A stretch of 64,000 nt of DNA from Gambelia wislizenii (GCA_030847615.1 JAUMIR010000005.1:166436596-166500595), one strand, 5' to 3'. Counted from the first letter of the stretch, positions 1-10,560 are shown. Numbers and translations: made by a program. Notes: generated by a model from the letters alone, not told the origin.

Positions 1-1250
1 CTATTCCAGAACATGGCCTCACAGCCTGTGAAAAAAAACAAGGAAAATCTATAAACAGAAGAAGTGCTTTTCATATAAAAACTGGGCTCTGGATGATTTA
101 GGGCTTTTATACGGCAATATCAGCATCTCACTTTCAGCTCAGAAACAAACTGGCTCACATATTCAGTGGCAGCCATGTTGGCAATTCAGCAAAATACAAC
201 AAAATCCACAAAAGAGTGATACTGTGATTGGCCAACCAAAATGCACAAAATACATCATTTAATCTTTTGAAGCTCCACTGGATTCTTCATCAGGCTGATA
301 GTTTGTCCTACTACCCCCTCTCCACATTATCTTATAACTGGAAATATCAAACACTTTTGGGGGTCAGGTTGGCTGGGGCAGACTAGAGGTCAGTTGGAGG
401 TCATGATGACTGAGACATGTCTGGAAAAATAATGATGAGAAAGCTCATCATTATATCCTGCAGTAATAGGTTTATGCTAACAACCAAATCATTAGAGGGG
501 TATGTGTTAATCCTTTCTTCAAGCCTTGGATGTTCTCAGCAATAACATAATCATGTAGCAAGTTGTCATGCTCATCCCTGGATTCTGGGAATTAGAGTAG
601 ACTCCATGGAAGACCCTGACATGAGTTTGGTTCCTGGCCTGTTTTCCCTGCCTGGGCCTCTCTATCTTTGGATGGCAGCCAGCCTGCCTTTTGGGTCTGG
701 GAACACTGTTCCTTGGGCAGCTTCAAGGTCACAGCACCTGGAGGTAGCTGCCCTCCTACAGCCCTCCCTACATGCCATTCTCACACTGTAAGGGTTTATC
801 TGGAGGCTGTACTAGCTTGTGTTTAGTTCTGGCTTTGCCTATGTTACTGGTCTACATTTCCTTGCTTAATAAAGAAATCTTATTGAGTTAACGTGAGTGT
901 GTGTGTCTGGCACATTACACAAGTGACCATTCCTCATTCCATACCTTGCAGAAATCTCTCTTCACACCCTCTCCTGTCCAACTTTATGAGTTTGTTGCAA
1001 GACCAACAATGTTTTGATTAAAGCAATCAGTTGGGTTTCAGTTCCTTTTGTCTATCCAGTGGGAAAGCCATACAGACATTCTCATATCCAGAGTACCCCT
1101 TCAGGATATGAAATTGGGTATAAATATTAGAGCTATGTGTGACACAGTGCATGAACCCAGCCACTCTTTTTCTCGATGCACCATGATTCAGAACATCCTG
1201 TCCACCCTCAGACACCTGAGTATCTTTGTTGCATGGAGTGCAGATGGAGA
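1..1250. other. no gene recognised
   Basis: AT-rich sequence with no recognisable coding exon. The longest open frames are short and have no family features. A polyadenylation-like AATAAA near 869 is followed by a TG-rich stretch near 895. This resembles the end of a retroelement LTR, but no paired LTR, primer-binding site or internal region supports that. Confidence 0.5.
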
Positions 1251-1254
1251 TGAG

Positions 1255-1851
1255 GCTTGCTAGAGATATTAAAAACAATAAAAAAAGGATTTTTTGGTTA
1301 TGTCCATAGCAAAAAGAACACGTAAATGGTAGGGCTGCTGCATGGAGAAGGTGGCAATATGCTAAAAGGGAACAGAAAAAGGAAGTACTACTTAACACCT
1401 TCTTTGCCTTGGTCTTCTCCCAAAAGGAGAACAGTGCTCAACCTGGGGAAAATGGAGCAGATGAAGCAGTAGGGTAAATGCAACACAGAATAGGTAAAGA
1501 GGTAGTTCAGGAATACCTGGCCAGTATAAATGAATTCAAGTGTCCAGGGCCAGATGAACTACATCCAAGGGTATTAAAAGAATTGGCAGAAGGAATCTCA
1601 GAAGCACTGGCAATAATCTGAGAATTCCTGGAGAACAGGAGAGGTCCCAGCAGACTGGAGTGGGCCAATGTTGTCCCCATCTTTATGAAGGGAAAAAAAA
1701 GAAGAGCCAAATAATAACTACCCAGCCACCTGACATCAATATAAGGAAAGATTCTAGAGCAGATTAAACAGACAGCCTATAAGCAGTTAGGAAGGAACAC
1801 TGTGGTCACTAAATTCAACATAGGTTTCTAAAAAACAAGTCATGCCAGACT

Positions 1852-1895
<44 letters not shown>

Positions 1896-1985
1896 TTTTT
1901 TTGATAGAGTTACAAACTTGGTAGATGAAGGGGATGGGGTGGATGTAGTATATCTTGATTTCAGTAAGTCCTTTGACATGCTTCC
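1255..1985 (+). mobile_element. CR1 LINE fragment (central ORF2)
   Basis: This is a decayed piece of a CR1-type LINE reverse-transcriptase ORF. Translation around 1525-1700 gives the family sequence between endonuclease and RT, including CPGPDELHPRVLKEL, as in the longer CR1 copy at 29000-32158, which it matches almost base for base by eye (1281-1700 against 29765-30185). Stops and frameshifts are scattered through it. A CT/T microsatellite at about 1857-1902 lies inside it just before the stretch encoding DFSKSFDM. The alignment stops near 1985, where an ATT-repeat-bounded element begins. It is 5'- and 3'-truncated and inert. Confidence 0.85.
1857..1902. repeat. CT/T microsatellite
   Basis: About 14 CT dinucleotides are followed by a run of T, inside the CR1 fragment. 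The second CR1 copy has only a short T tract at the equivalent place (about 30356), so the expansion happened after insertion. Confidence 0.95.
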
Positions 1986-2021
1986 TTAAATAAAGGACTT
2001 TGTCTTAGCTACTAACTGAAT

Positions 2022-2390
2022 TATTATTATTATTATTATTATTATTATTTCTTACCTGCCTCTCTCCAGGGTTCAAGGTGGGGTACAATATGAGTTAAAA
2101 TACAATATATAACCTAAAATCTTTGAACACACAGGTAAAAACGAATAGACATTGAGAAGACATTGACTTCTCAGAGAAGCCAACATATGTGAAATATGTT
2201 TGCACCTTGCCAGGAGTTTCAAAAACTGCCCAACTGAGTCACAATAGAGCAGAATAATCTGCTGATTGCTGGCAAACCAAGATACTGAATTCAAGGGGGA
2301 TTGAAGCTTCTGTTCAGCATTTTCCAGTTTTACAAGGAACAAAAGATCCATGGCAATTAGAAGACAGAGAATGCTCATCTATTACCTCCA
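2022..2390 (-). mobile_element. L2-like LINE or SINE 3' end
   Basis: An (ATT)n run at 2022-2050 is followed by sequence whose reverse complement reads as the GTACCCCACCTTGAACC type of tail that closes L2-related LINEs and their dependent SINEs in reptiles. On the minus strand this is a 3' end finishing in (AAT)n. The body up to about 2390 has no clear homology that I can name, so the upstream limit is a guess. Confidence 0.5.
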
Positions 2391-3258
2391 TGTAACACAT
2401 AGATTATTTTGAGGTAATGTACTTAATCAAGGTCTATTGAAGTCAATATTAATGCCTTATGTAGTTTCTGTAGGCTTTGGATGATACAGTAGTCTTTTTA
2501 TACTTTTGGGAAATGACTACAGTATTTCACACAAAAAATCATACACCTTATAAACTCGTAGGAGTCTAGCATATGTTGTAAAGTGCTATTAATATTTAAT
2601 GTTGCAATAACAATTTCCAAAGGTATAATGATCTAATCAAAATAGTTGCACATTTTGAAGCATTGTGAAGAAGTTTTGAAATATCTACAGTAGGAAAGCT
2701 GTAAGGAAATGACTTGTTCATTTTCATACTGCTTAAGGGCAATAGGATTTCTTTACAAAATAGATGGAAACCTTTCCCACTTACAAATCAAGTGGTGTAC
2801 ATATTCATAGAATTATCCCCCCAAGACACAATGTTCTACTCAACACATCCAGAAGCTTGGAAAAAAGAAACTGAAGTCTAGCATTCTCTTTTCACCAAAC
2901 TTTAAAAGGATACTACACCATGGTAACTGCAGCAATTTTAAAAACATTACCATAATACAGGATGCAAAAAAAAAAAAAAAAAGGAACACATTCCTAGACT
3001 GAATTCAAAACAAATACAGATTGAAACTTTCATAGTGTTTAAAGCTGTGATAAATAAAGTGAAAGGGATATGTCACAATTAGTGGACTTAGATTTCTAAA
3101 ATCTTTCCTGTTCCATTTATATCCCTTTTAATATTAGACCTTCATGTTAGATTTTGATTTCGCAACTTGAACTGATTTCATTCTAAACAAAATGATGTTC
3201 CAAGAAAACACCTTGGAAGAAAAGGAGAAGCAATGAAATAAGCAACTTTGCTGTCACA
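2391..3258. other. unannotated AT-rich sequence
   Basis: No coding region or repeat family recognised. A poly-A run at about 2967-2983 could be the tail of an unrecognised retroposed sequence. Confidence 0.5.
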
Positions 3259-3506
3259 CTGCAGAAATAATGCAGTTTGATGCCGCTTTGACTATCATGG
3301 CTCTATCCTATGTAATCCTGGGATTTGTAGTTTGCTGTGGAACCAAATCTCTTTGACATAGAAGGTGAAATAGCTCACAAAAGTAGAAATTCCAGAATCA
3401 CTTCTTAGCCTTTTGGCTAAGATAAAGTGTAAAACTACAAATCCCAGAATTCCATAGACTTGAGCCATGGCCCTTAAAGGAGTGTTGAACTGCATTATTA
3501 ATGCAG
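3259..3506. mobile_element. fold-back MITE with long terminal inverted repeats
   Basis: The left end (CTGCAGAAATAATGCAG...) and the reverse complement of the right end (CTGCATTAATAATGCAG...) match imperfectly for about 75 bp, ending in GGGATTTGTAGTTT on both arms. The element encodes nothing, as expected of a MITE mobilised by a DNA transposase. A related element is at 49915-50133. The superfamily is probably hAT by analogy with similar vertebrate elements, but I cannot fix the exact ends or the TSD. Its interior carries the U2-like insert annotated separately. Confidence 0.7.
3399..3430 (+). pseudogene. U2 snRNA 5'-end retropseudogene fragment
   Basis: Bases 3397-3432 read almost exactly as nucleotides 1-36 of vertebrate U2 snRNA, including the core TTTTGGCTAAGAT. 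About four scattered mismatches are visible. The flanks 3379-3398 and 3431-3450 are imperfect 20-bp direct repeats (17 of 20 identical) of the host MITE sequence AAAACTACAAATCCCAGAAT, as expected of a TSD. This fits insertion of a 3'-truncated U2 copy. No poly-A tail follows. Such short U2 pseudogenes are known in vertebrates. It cannot encode a functional U2 RNA. Confidence 0.7.
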
Positions 3507-4209
3507 CCTTGGTTTACACTGATTTATCTTTTTTTTAAAATCAATGTTATACATTTTTGCTAAACGTATCTTGCATCTCATAAAATCTTCTTTTCTTTCA
3601 TCCACATAAATCTGTGTTATCTCAGGTGCTTGTAACTTTTTTTATTTTGTAGTTATCTTATCCTTCAGAGCAGTGATTCTCAGGCTATTTGGTGTGGGGA
3701 GTAATCATTTTTATTTTTAATTTGCCATATACCATATCCATATAATATGGATTGGGACTGTATTTAATGATTAACACATGAAATAACGAGATGAGACACA
3801 CAAGTTGTGTTGAAACATAGGGCCATTTTATTTAATATCTGACTTATTTATTTATTTATTTATTTATTTATTGTGGTATGCGAACCAAGGGGGAGACCTA
3901 GTGCAGGACCATCCAGAGCCAATGGTCCCTTGGACACATCTCCCAGCTTCCCTGGGCAAAGCACCTGAGCCCCGGAGGAAATCCCAGGAACTGGGATGCC
4001 CACTGGGCACTATCTACTGGAAGGCAGGCCCCATGATGTAACTCCTCAAGCTGCATAACTTCTATCAAGGGTTCCATCATAGGTCCAGCCTCAAGGACAA
4101 GCCATCTCCCTGCATACCAGCCACAAGATCTGCAGGTGTAGTATGATAAGCCCATCTTTCAACCCACAAAGGGGGTGCCATTGGTAAATACCAACATACC
4201 CTGTCTCCC

Positions 4210-4486
4210 ATGGTCCACCCTGGCCTCACATCGGGAGGCATGGAGATGCACTATCCACAATGCTGCAGCCTTATTTGAGAACTCACGCCGAACAAATCTT
4301 GAAGAGAAATGACAATGCAGAAAGAATCACAACCCAAAAACATCACCCAAGGAGACCTTGTGCTGTGCTTTCTGCAACCGGACTTGTTTATCTCGGATTG
4401 GCCTTTTTAGTCATCAGCGCACTTGCAGAAAGCGCGGGATGAGTCCTTCCTGAATCTTCATTTGCGAAGAAAAGCCAGAGACAGAG
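4210..4486 (+). mobile_element. LINE C-terminal fragment with zinc-finger motif
   Basis: The insert is flanked by perfect 12-bp direct repeats ACCCTGTCTCCC (4198-4209 and 4487-4498), so it is a genuine retroposition into Ngaro relic 1. Plus-strand translation from about 4259 to 4444, with one stop near 4309, ends in CAFCNRTCLSRIGLFSHQRTC. This is a C-x2-C...H-x3-C finger like those closing the ORFs of several animal non-LTR retrotransposons. The 3' end is a short purine-rich tract, not poly-A. I cannot assign the LINE clade. It is heavily 5'-truncated. Confidence 0.7.
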
Positions 4487-4581
4487 ACCCTGTCTCCCCC
4501 ACTCCCTGCCACAGAGAATGGGCAAGTGTCCACTTAGCCCCTATCCCCCACTAGGGAGGCCAACACGGTCCTCACCCCAGT

Positions 4582-5124
4582 TCATATATCTTCAAGAAAT
4601 AGCTGGATCCCCTTCTCTGATAAGTGGACACCATCAACCCTGTACAGCTCTTGTTGATCGTAAGTGATATTAGGATATTCTATGAAATGACCCAGGCCAT
4701 CGGCCAGAGCCCTATGCAACTTCCTATTGACCGTCTTACAAGCAATGTCCAGTCATTTCGTGCCACCCTCTCCAGGGTACACCTGTCGGGGAATGATGTC
4801 TGACCAGATCAAGTGCACACCTGGCCACTGCACCTTAATGTGGTGCAAATCAGCAATTGCCTGGAGAATCAAGGCCCTGCCCTTCAGGCCCAAATCATTA
4901 CCACCAAGGTGGATCACTAATACTTGAGGAGGGGGTCCACAATGCTCCTTGAACAGCGTGTGCAGCAAGCCATGCCACTTCAAGCCTCTTTTTCCCAACC
5001 ACTCAATGGTCGCCATTCCATTTAAACCTAGGTGGGCCCCAAGCGAACTTGTCTTGGCATGTCTTGCTGCCCAATAGACGAAACTGTGACTGCAGATCAA
5101 TACTCGGTATCTTGTTGGCCACAT
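4582..5124 (-). pseudogene. SGNH/GDSL-type hydrolase of Ngaro relic 1
   Basis: This is the third gene of the element. Reading down from Met at 5124, the protein shows the SGNH blocks: LICSHSFVYW (nucleophile Ser), a central Gly, HLGGNDLGL (Gly/Asn of the oxyanion hole) and near the C-terminus DGVHLS (catalytic Asp and His). One in-frame TGA near 4750 splits it; the reading then continues to a stop at 4582. Length is about 180 residues. It starts 35 bp after the recombinase stop, suggesting translation from the same transcript. Hydrolase ORFs of this kind are known in vertebrate Ngaro elements. Their role is unresolved; esterase activity is inferred from the fold only. All four catalytic blocks are present in this copy. 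Confidence 0.8.
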
Positions 5125-5158
5125 CCTAATATCTGTAAGATAAAACACATGTATAGTT

Positions 5159-5867
5159 TTAATAACAGATTGGGCACACATATTTTCGATAGGCTGAGAT
5201 TTTCCACCATCCCAGTTTCTGGATTGCACCAGGCTGCATTCCCATTGCAGCTGCTGTGGATGCTGCCCCACTCCTAAAAGAACGAGTACAAAAATGCACA
5301 CCATCTAACCCCAACTTTGACAGGGCCTTAGATGTCAAGGCCCAGAATGGGTAACGAGTCAGGGGCGACCCATCCATATGGCAAAAAAGAGGGTCCAGCT
5401 GTTTAGGCCACACCTTCAAGTATTCCCCTAATGCTCTAACTGGACAAAGAGTCAGGTCATAACAAAGATTCAAAAACATATTGTCCCCCTTGCCCAATTC
5501 ATCTGTCTTGGAATGTCTAATTACCAGTGTAATCTGGTCAGTTCCTATAAATACATCCCCCATTTGCAGTGCCCTGCCGATGTGTCCCCGTTAGATGCCA
5601 CCACCAGTTCACTAATATGTAGGGTGCCAAAAAAGGCTGTAAGGGATGCTCCACGTAATACCAGAGCTTCGTAATAGGTGGAATAAGTGGTTGGCCAGGT
5701 CTGAAACAGTCCTTTCAATTCTGCTGGAGAAAGAGGACGTCTATCATCCACTGTCCTACCCCTCTCCCTAGACCACCCTTCCAGGGCTTTCCAAATCCGG
5801 AAGTTGGAAGTATTGTCCTGGAAGCCCTGCACCTTGCTCCAAAATACTAACCAATAGAACAACCCAT
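5159..5867 (-). pseudogene. tyrosine recombinase of Ngaro relic 1 (partial)
   Basis: DIRS-order elements integrate with a tyrosine recombinase instead of a DDE integrase. Two frames joined by a frameshift near 5545-5563 give the core-binding part (VFWSKVQGF, KALEGWSRERG, RRPLSPAEL) and the catalytic part (FFGTLHISELV, IRHSKTDELGKG, then FRSGAASTAAAMG and GWWKISAYRKYV). The usual first Arg (LRISELV) is His and the HxxR His is Thr, so it is catalytically dead, although the C-terminal Tyr remains. The N-terminus is lost at the L2 junction (5868). The hydrolase follows on the same strand. Confidence 0.85.
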
Positions 5868-7058
5868 TATCTAGACCCATTTCAAACTGGCTTTAGGACG
5901 GGATTTGGAGTTGAGACTGCCATCGTTGCCTTGACCAACGACCTGTGTCTAAGCATCGCCTGGGGTAGTGTGACCCTGTTGGTGCTTTTGGACCTCTCAG
6001 CAGCTTTCGATACGATAGATCATAGCATCCTCTTGGGTCGCCTGAGTGGGTTAGGGTTAGGCACTGCACTCCAGTGGTTCTGATTCTTCCTCTCGGGCAA
6101 GTCCCAGAGGGTGCTGCTCGGGGACAGTTGCTCCAGCAGAAAGGAGCTTACTTGTAGCATTCCGCAAGGCGCCATCCTATCTCCGCTGCTGTTTACCATC
6201 TATATGAAGCCGCTGGGTGAGATTATTTGGAGTTATGTGGCTGGGTGTTATCAGTACGCAGATGACACCCAGATCTATTTCTCCTTGTCCCGATCATCGG
6301 CCTCGAATTCTGATGGCGTCGCTCCTCTTAATGATTGTCTTAAAGCAGTAATGGGCTGGATGAGGAAAAACAGATTGAGATCAAATCTGGAGAAAACGGA
6401 GGTGCTCATGGTAGCGGCCCCAAAACCAGGAGTTGGGTTGCAAGCTCTAGTCCTGGATGGAGTCACGCTTTCTGTTAAGGACTGTGTTCTCAGTCTGGGG
6501 GTGCTCCTTGATTCATCGCTTCAGATGACGAGTCAGGTGAATGCGACGGTCAGAAGCTCCTGTTATCAGCTTCAGCTGATACGCCAGCTGCGCCCTTTCC
6601 TGGAAGTAAGGGACCGCAAGACTGTGGTGCACGCGCTGGTAACCTCTCGTCTAGATTTCTGTAATGCGCTCTACATGGGGCTATCCTCATGCTTGGTCCG
6701 GAAACTTCAGTTGGTACAAAATATGGCAGCCAGAGTGGTCTCGGAAACATCTCGGAGAGACCATATAACTCCAGTATTAAAATCTCTCCACTGGCTGCCT
6801 ACCAGTTTCTGGGCCCATTATAAGGTGTTGGTTATTACCTTTAAAGCCCTAAATGGCTTGGGTCCAACTTATCTTTGGAACTGCCTCCTCCCATACAATC
6901 CTCCCCGTGCACTGCAGTCCTCTGGGAGGAATTTGCTTCAGCCACAAAAATCTAGGTTGTCTGCAACCTCCCAGAGGGCCTTTTTGGTAATTGCCCCCAA
7001 ATTATGGAATGGCCTGCCGAATGATATCCGTCAGATGACGAGCCTGAGTAGCTTTTAA
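5868..7058 (+). pseudogene. L2 LINE reverse transcriptase (copy A)
   Basis: The reading frame is continuous from 5868 to the TAA at 7056-7058, apart from one in-frame TGA near 6080. Visible motifs are LDPFQTGFR and LLVLLDLSAAFDTIDHSIL (RT block A), IPQGAILSPLLFTIYM (block B) and CYQYADDTQIY with the YADD catalytic pair. The later region MGWMRKNRLRSNLEKTEVLM and the C-terminal stretch LKSLHWLPTSFWAHYKVL are typical of L2/CR1-group proteins. The endonuclease domain is missing. Copy B has its TAA at the same place after LSSF, so this is probably the natural stop. The RNA would be non-autonomous. Confidence 0.85.
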
Positions 7059-7250
7059 AAAGCACGAAAGACGGATCCCTTTTGGCAGGGCTTTCCTAAT
7101 TAGATCCCGGCCTCAGGAGCTCCTGGCCTCTTTTTTAGTCTGCTGGCTATTTATTATTTTTTTTAAAAATGTGATTTTAGATTAGTTGTTTTTAATTTAT
7201 ATTGGTTTAATATTTTTTTATGGGGGAGGGTGGGGGTGGGTGGTGTTTAT
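5868..7250 (+). mobile_element. L2-type LINE copy A, 5'-truncated
   Basis: This encodes the RT half of an L2-clade non-LTR retrotransposon and a 3' UTR. It matches copy B (42820-44260) along its whole length by eye and begins at the same nucleotide, TATCTAGACCC. The 3' UTR (TTTTAATTTATATTG, then GGGTGGGGGTGGGTGGTG) aligns to about 7250; copy B continues another 60 bp into the usual tail, so copy A is also clipped or rearranged at its 3' end. It abuts the Ngaro tyrosine recombinase of opposite orientation. No TSD could be found. Confidence 0.85.
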
Positions 7251-7404
7251 GGCGGGCGGGAAGGAAGATCAGCAGTTGGCATGGGAGGGAAGAAACCACT
7301 CAGCCAGCTCCCTGGTGGCGACTGGAGTAATGGTTGCTGCTGGGGCTTCCCCCGAGGGTTGCAGAGAGGCCATGATGGGATAAGGTGGGAGAGGCCCCCA
7401 ATGA

Positions 7405-7650
7405 GAGGCTGCAAAGGCCCCAGAAGGGGCACGGTGAGCCCTGCGACGGGCCCAAAAAAGGGCGCAAAGGCCCTGGGAGGGGCACGGTGAGCCCTGCAAC
7501 GGGCCTGGAAAAACACTGCAAAGGCCCTGCGAGGGGCATGGTAAGGCTGGCGACGGACCTAGGAAAGGCTGTAAAAGCCCCAGGAGGGGTGTGGCTAGGC
7601 TGGCGGTGGGCCTGGGAGAGGCCACAATAGGCCCCGGGAGGAGCCAAGTT
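7405..7650. repeat. GC-rich minisatellite, 53-54 bp unit
   Basis: About 4.5 imperfect units start at roughly 7411, 7464, 7518, 7571 and 7623, each with a GCAAAGGCCC-like start and a GGAGGGGC core. Overlapping open frames on both strands arise because most units are free of stops; I do not consider them genes. The reverse complement carries repeated GGCCTTTGCAG, resembling the GGCC-rich leaders of the Ngaro copies at 9430-10137 and 62621-63840. It may therefore be what remains of the 5' leader of Ngaro relic 1. Confidence 0.75.
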
Positions 7651-8181
7651 GGGTGGGTTAAGGGTAGAGGGGGGTAGTGCACACACACGCCCACTCCCAA
7701 CACACAAACCTACATGCTCACTCCAATGGTCAAACACTCCAAGCCAGGCTGCTCACATGCACACAATACTACCAACCACCCACACCAACCACCGCAGACC
7801 ATCCAAATGACTTAGCTCTCCCTAGACACTGGAACAACGAAGCAGAGAAAACTGTGCGAGCCATCCAACTCTTCTCGTGTCATCGTAAAGAAAGAGGGAG
7901 AGGCCAGGGGCAGCAGCAGCTTATAACAGGCATGCTCTCCGCCCCCGATCCCTCCCAGCCCTGGCATGGCCAAACCAGGGCCAATCATCATCTGCTTTCC
8001 ATGTGTGGTCATTAAAACACCTCTCCTTCCACAGCCCTGAATGCTACTCAGGGGGGTGGTTGTTGCAGCCATTGGCTACAACTGTTTCTTTCCCAGAAAC
8101 TCAGCATAATTGAGGCAAATGGTTGACTTGTGGTCCAGTACTGATTTATGGACCACCAGTTTGAGTAGCACTGCTTCAGAG

Positions 8182-9229
8182 AACAATCCATTCTAAGTAA
8201 CTATTGGTGGTTGTACCACTAATTGTACAACTGGTTGTAAAATTTTTCATGCAACTAGGTTCACAACTGGCATCTGTGTTATACATATTCCCCTCCACTT
8301 CAGAATGAAGGCTCACAACAACAATATGGAATTAAATTATGCTCATTTGTCATTGACTTAAATTTCAATAAGCGTGAAAAAAATAATTCCCAATAATTAG
8401 TAGTCTGATAGCAAAATGGACAGTAGAGATTAATGACACAATGATTTTCAAAGCAAAAGAGGTGACATCACTCTGGTTCTAAACTATAGCTCTGAAAGGA
8501 AGCCAGCTCCTCCACCATCCCAAGGCAGTCATCTTTAAGAAGTAGTGAAGACATTCTTCCCCATAGCAAAAGGTGTTTCAGGATCCTAACCAGGGTTTGG
8601 TACACTAAATTATCCAGCCCACACTCCCTGCTACATGTGACAGAGGAAAATCAATGCCAATCAAACCAAATTCAAAATCCCCTCAACATTTAAGCATGAT
8701 TTAAAGGATTTTGTTAAAAAAAAAAAAAGATATTCCAAACCCCAGTCTTAAACATTTCTGCTTCACTCCAATAAGGCATTGGGCAATCGTGTACTGTCTT
8801 AGGGTGCTGCAAAGCCCAGAAAGCAACAGGTATAACATACAAGGATCTCATATAGTCCCTTCTCAAGTCACACAAGACTGATACATTGTGATATCAACCT
8901 GTCTCAAGAATCTTTATTTCTTTGAGGTGGGTGTAGGCAAAACAGCTGTACCCATAACACCAGAGAGAATGTAGCTCTGTTTCCACATGGTGCAAGCTAG
9001 GACATTGCTAAGGCTGCTGTCACCCCCTCCCCCCAATGGAGTCACCTGGTGCAATTCAGCCTCTCAACATCCCCCTAGCTCCTCATCCAGCTCCCCTTCC
9101 AGCTCTGAACCCAGCCTGACCTGCTGAACTGAAAGAGGACTTAGCTAGCTATCAGGCTTCTGCTGTGGTTCCTCAAAATGTAAGTCTGGTTCATCTTAAT
9201 TAGAAGATGAACTCTCAAGGACGGGGGGG

Positions 9230-9267
<38 letters not shown>

Positions 9268-9429
9268 AACAGTCAGACAACAGCTGAACAGAACAGCAGC
9301 AGTTTTGAAGGAAGTGATAAGAAGGGGGTTGTATTGGGAAGCTGGCTTGCAGATCACATTGCCATTCCATGATCCAGCTGGATGGTTTTGTAGTGGGTGG
9401 GTGCTTGGTGGATTCAGATGGTTGGCAGT
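8182..9429. other. no gene; poly-A and GA/GACA microsatellites
   Basis: No coding region recognised. A poly-A run lies at about 8716-8728. A compound (GA)n-(GACA)n microsatellite lies at about 9228-9270 after a G run. Confidence 0.6.
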
Positions 9430-10137
9430 GGGTATTGTTCCTTTTATTACCTATCTAGGCCTCTTTACAGAAGTAGGCCCTGCTAGGCTCCCTTGGATAT
9501 GGAGTAAGCCCTGTTAGGTTCCCCCTTTTTCAGTGGGACAGTGACATGGTTGGACCACCATTACAGGCTTGGTGGGCCTGCTAGGTCCTGTTTCCTGTGG
9601 TAGCCCTTTGCAGCTTGTTGTTCCCCTTTGCTGGCCTGTAGGCTGTACTAGGCCTCTGCATCTTTGGAGGCCCTGTAGGTCACATTAGGCCTTTGCAATG
9701 GGTTGTAGGCTCCTCTGGGCCCTATAGACCAGGTAGGACCCAGTGGGGCTTTTTGTAGGCCTGGTAGGCCCAGGTAGGCCACTTCGTGGGCAGCAGGCTT
9801 CTTTGTAGGCCTAGTACACTCTAGTATACCCTTTGGGCTGGTAGGCCCTACTAATTTGGGTGGGACTTTCCAAGCCTCCTTGGCAGGCTGAGTAGGCCTG
9901 CTTGATCCTGTGTTGGGCCTCCCGGGCCCAATTAAGCCCTGTTTGACTATTGCAGGGCTAGTGGCCCACTTAGGTTTGGATAAGGTTTGGAACTCAGGTT
10001 TGGATAAGGCCAAATTGGCCCAGAAAAACCATTTGGAAGGCTGTTTGGTCTGATTGGGCAAGGTAAGGCCCCGTATTAGGCCCCTAGCTTCATGGTGGTT
10101 TAGGGGTTGGACTAATAACTAGTTCCAATAATTCACA

Positions 10138-10560
10138 ATGGCTTCCAAGAAAGACAGTGGAGGGCCTAAAGGTAAAGGTCTAGCCTAAGGGCAGCAAACA
10201 GTCAAGCACCCATTCTCTAACATTGCCTGATTCTTCAGATGAGGAAGGGGAAGGGGATGAATTGTCTGCTATCCTGGTCAGACTTGAAGCTCCTGAGAAT
10301 GCCTGGGTTCTCTCAAGCACCCTATAGTCCCAGCTAAATGGTAAACCAGTTCTGAGGGTAAGGTGACTCTTACTAAACAGATTTTGGCTTGTTTAGATGC
10401 TTTGGAAGTGATGACAGTGCTATGCCTGGGAAAGTGGATGATGATCCAATGGCTATGGCGGCTGGTACCAAGGGTGATGTCAGAGAATCTGAATCACTAG
10501 AGCCTGTTTCAGGTGAAACTTCTGACATTAACACCATCTATGCAGGTTCATATTACTGAC
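10138..10560 (+). pseudogene. gag N-terminus of Ngaro relic 2
   Basis: The start ATG at 10138 opens MASKKDSGGPKGKG, the counterpart of MAPKKGKGG at 62620 in the best copy. Further along, in shifted frames, PDSSDEEGEGDELSAILVRL matches SSSDEEEEIPWQAILDRIQQ, and TKQILACLDALE matches NQILACLDELE. The nucleocapsid-like zinc-finger end is absent. Stops and frameshifts break it. Gag of DIRS-order elements is presumed to package the RNA; here it is only a fossil. Confidence 0.7.

Larger units (their letters stand above)
3778..5867 (-). mobile_element. Ngaro-type (DIRS order) retrotransposon relic 1
   Basis: On the minus strand the order is tyrosine recombinase, SGNH hydrolase, then a non-coding 3' region. 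This is the 3' half of a vertebrate Ngaro element. The 3' non-coding part aligns by eye with the copy ending near 57990 (4519-4553 with 58408-58442; 4174-4200 with about 58355-58375). The terminus (GGGCCATTTTATTT near 3822) aligns with both other copies. Gag and RT are absent. An L2 LINE abuts the recombinase at 5868. A (TTTA)n run at 3840-3871 and a LINE fragment at 4210-4486 interrupt the 3' region. Confidence 0.85.
3671..8173. mobile_element. hAT transposon ends enclosing nested insertions
   Basis: The left end starts CAGTGATTCTCAGGCT at 3671. The reverse complement of the right end starts CAGTGCTACTCAAACT at 8173. Both resemble hAT-Charlie type termini (CAGTGGTTCTCAAC). The flanks are identical 8-bp duplications CTTCAGAG at 3663-3670 and 8174-8181, the TSD length typical of hAT. 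No transposase is visible. The interior is mostly a Ngaro relic, an L2 LINE and a minisatellite, so I infer a small non-autonomous hAT that was later split by other insertions. The inner hAT limits (about 3671-3777 and roughly 7680-8173) are uncertain. Confidence 0.75.

Noticed and set aside
606..930. Possible solo LTR (AATAAA and TG-rich end)
   Set aside because: No TG...CA inverted ends, no flanking duplication and no partner LTR could be found by eye.
4260..4442. 60-codon plus-strand frame ending in a hydrophobic segment
   Set aside because: The LINE C-terminal finger is in a different frame of the same strand; this frame is its shadow.
7247..7737. Several overlapping repetitive open frames on both strands
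   Set aside because: They are produced by the 53-54 bp GC-rich minisatellite and contradict each other.
9648..10061. 137-codon minus-strand open frame rich in Pro and Lys
   Set aside because: It lies opposite the GGCC-rich Ngaro leader, has no family features and arises from the repeated GGCC words.
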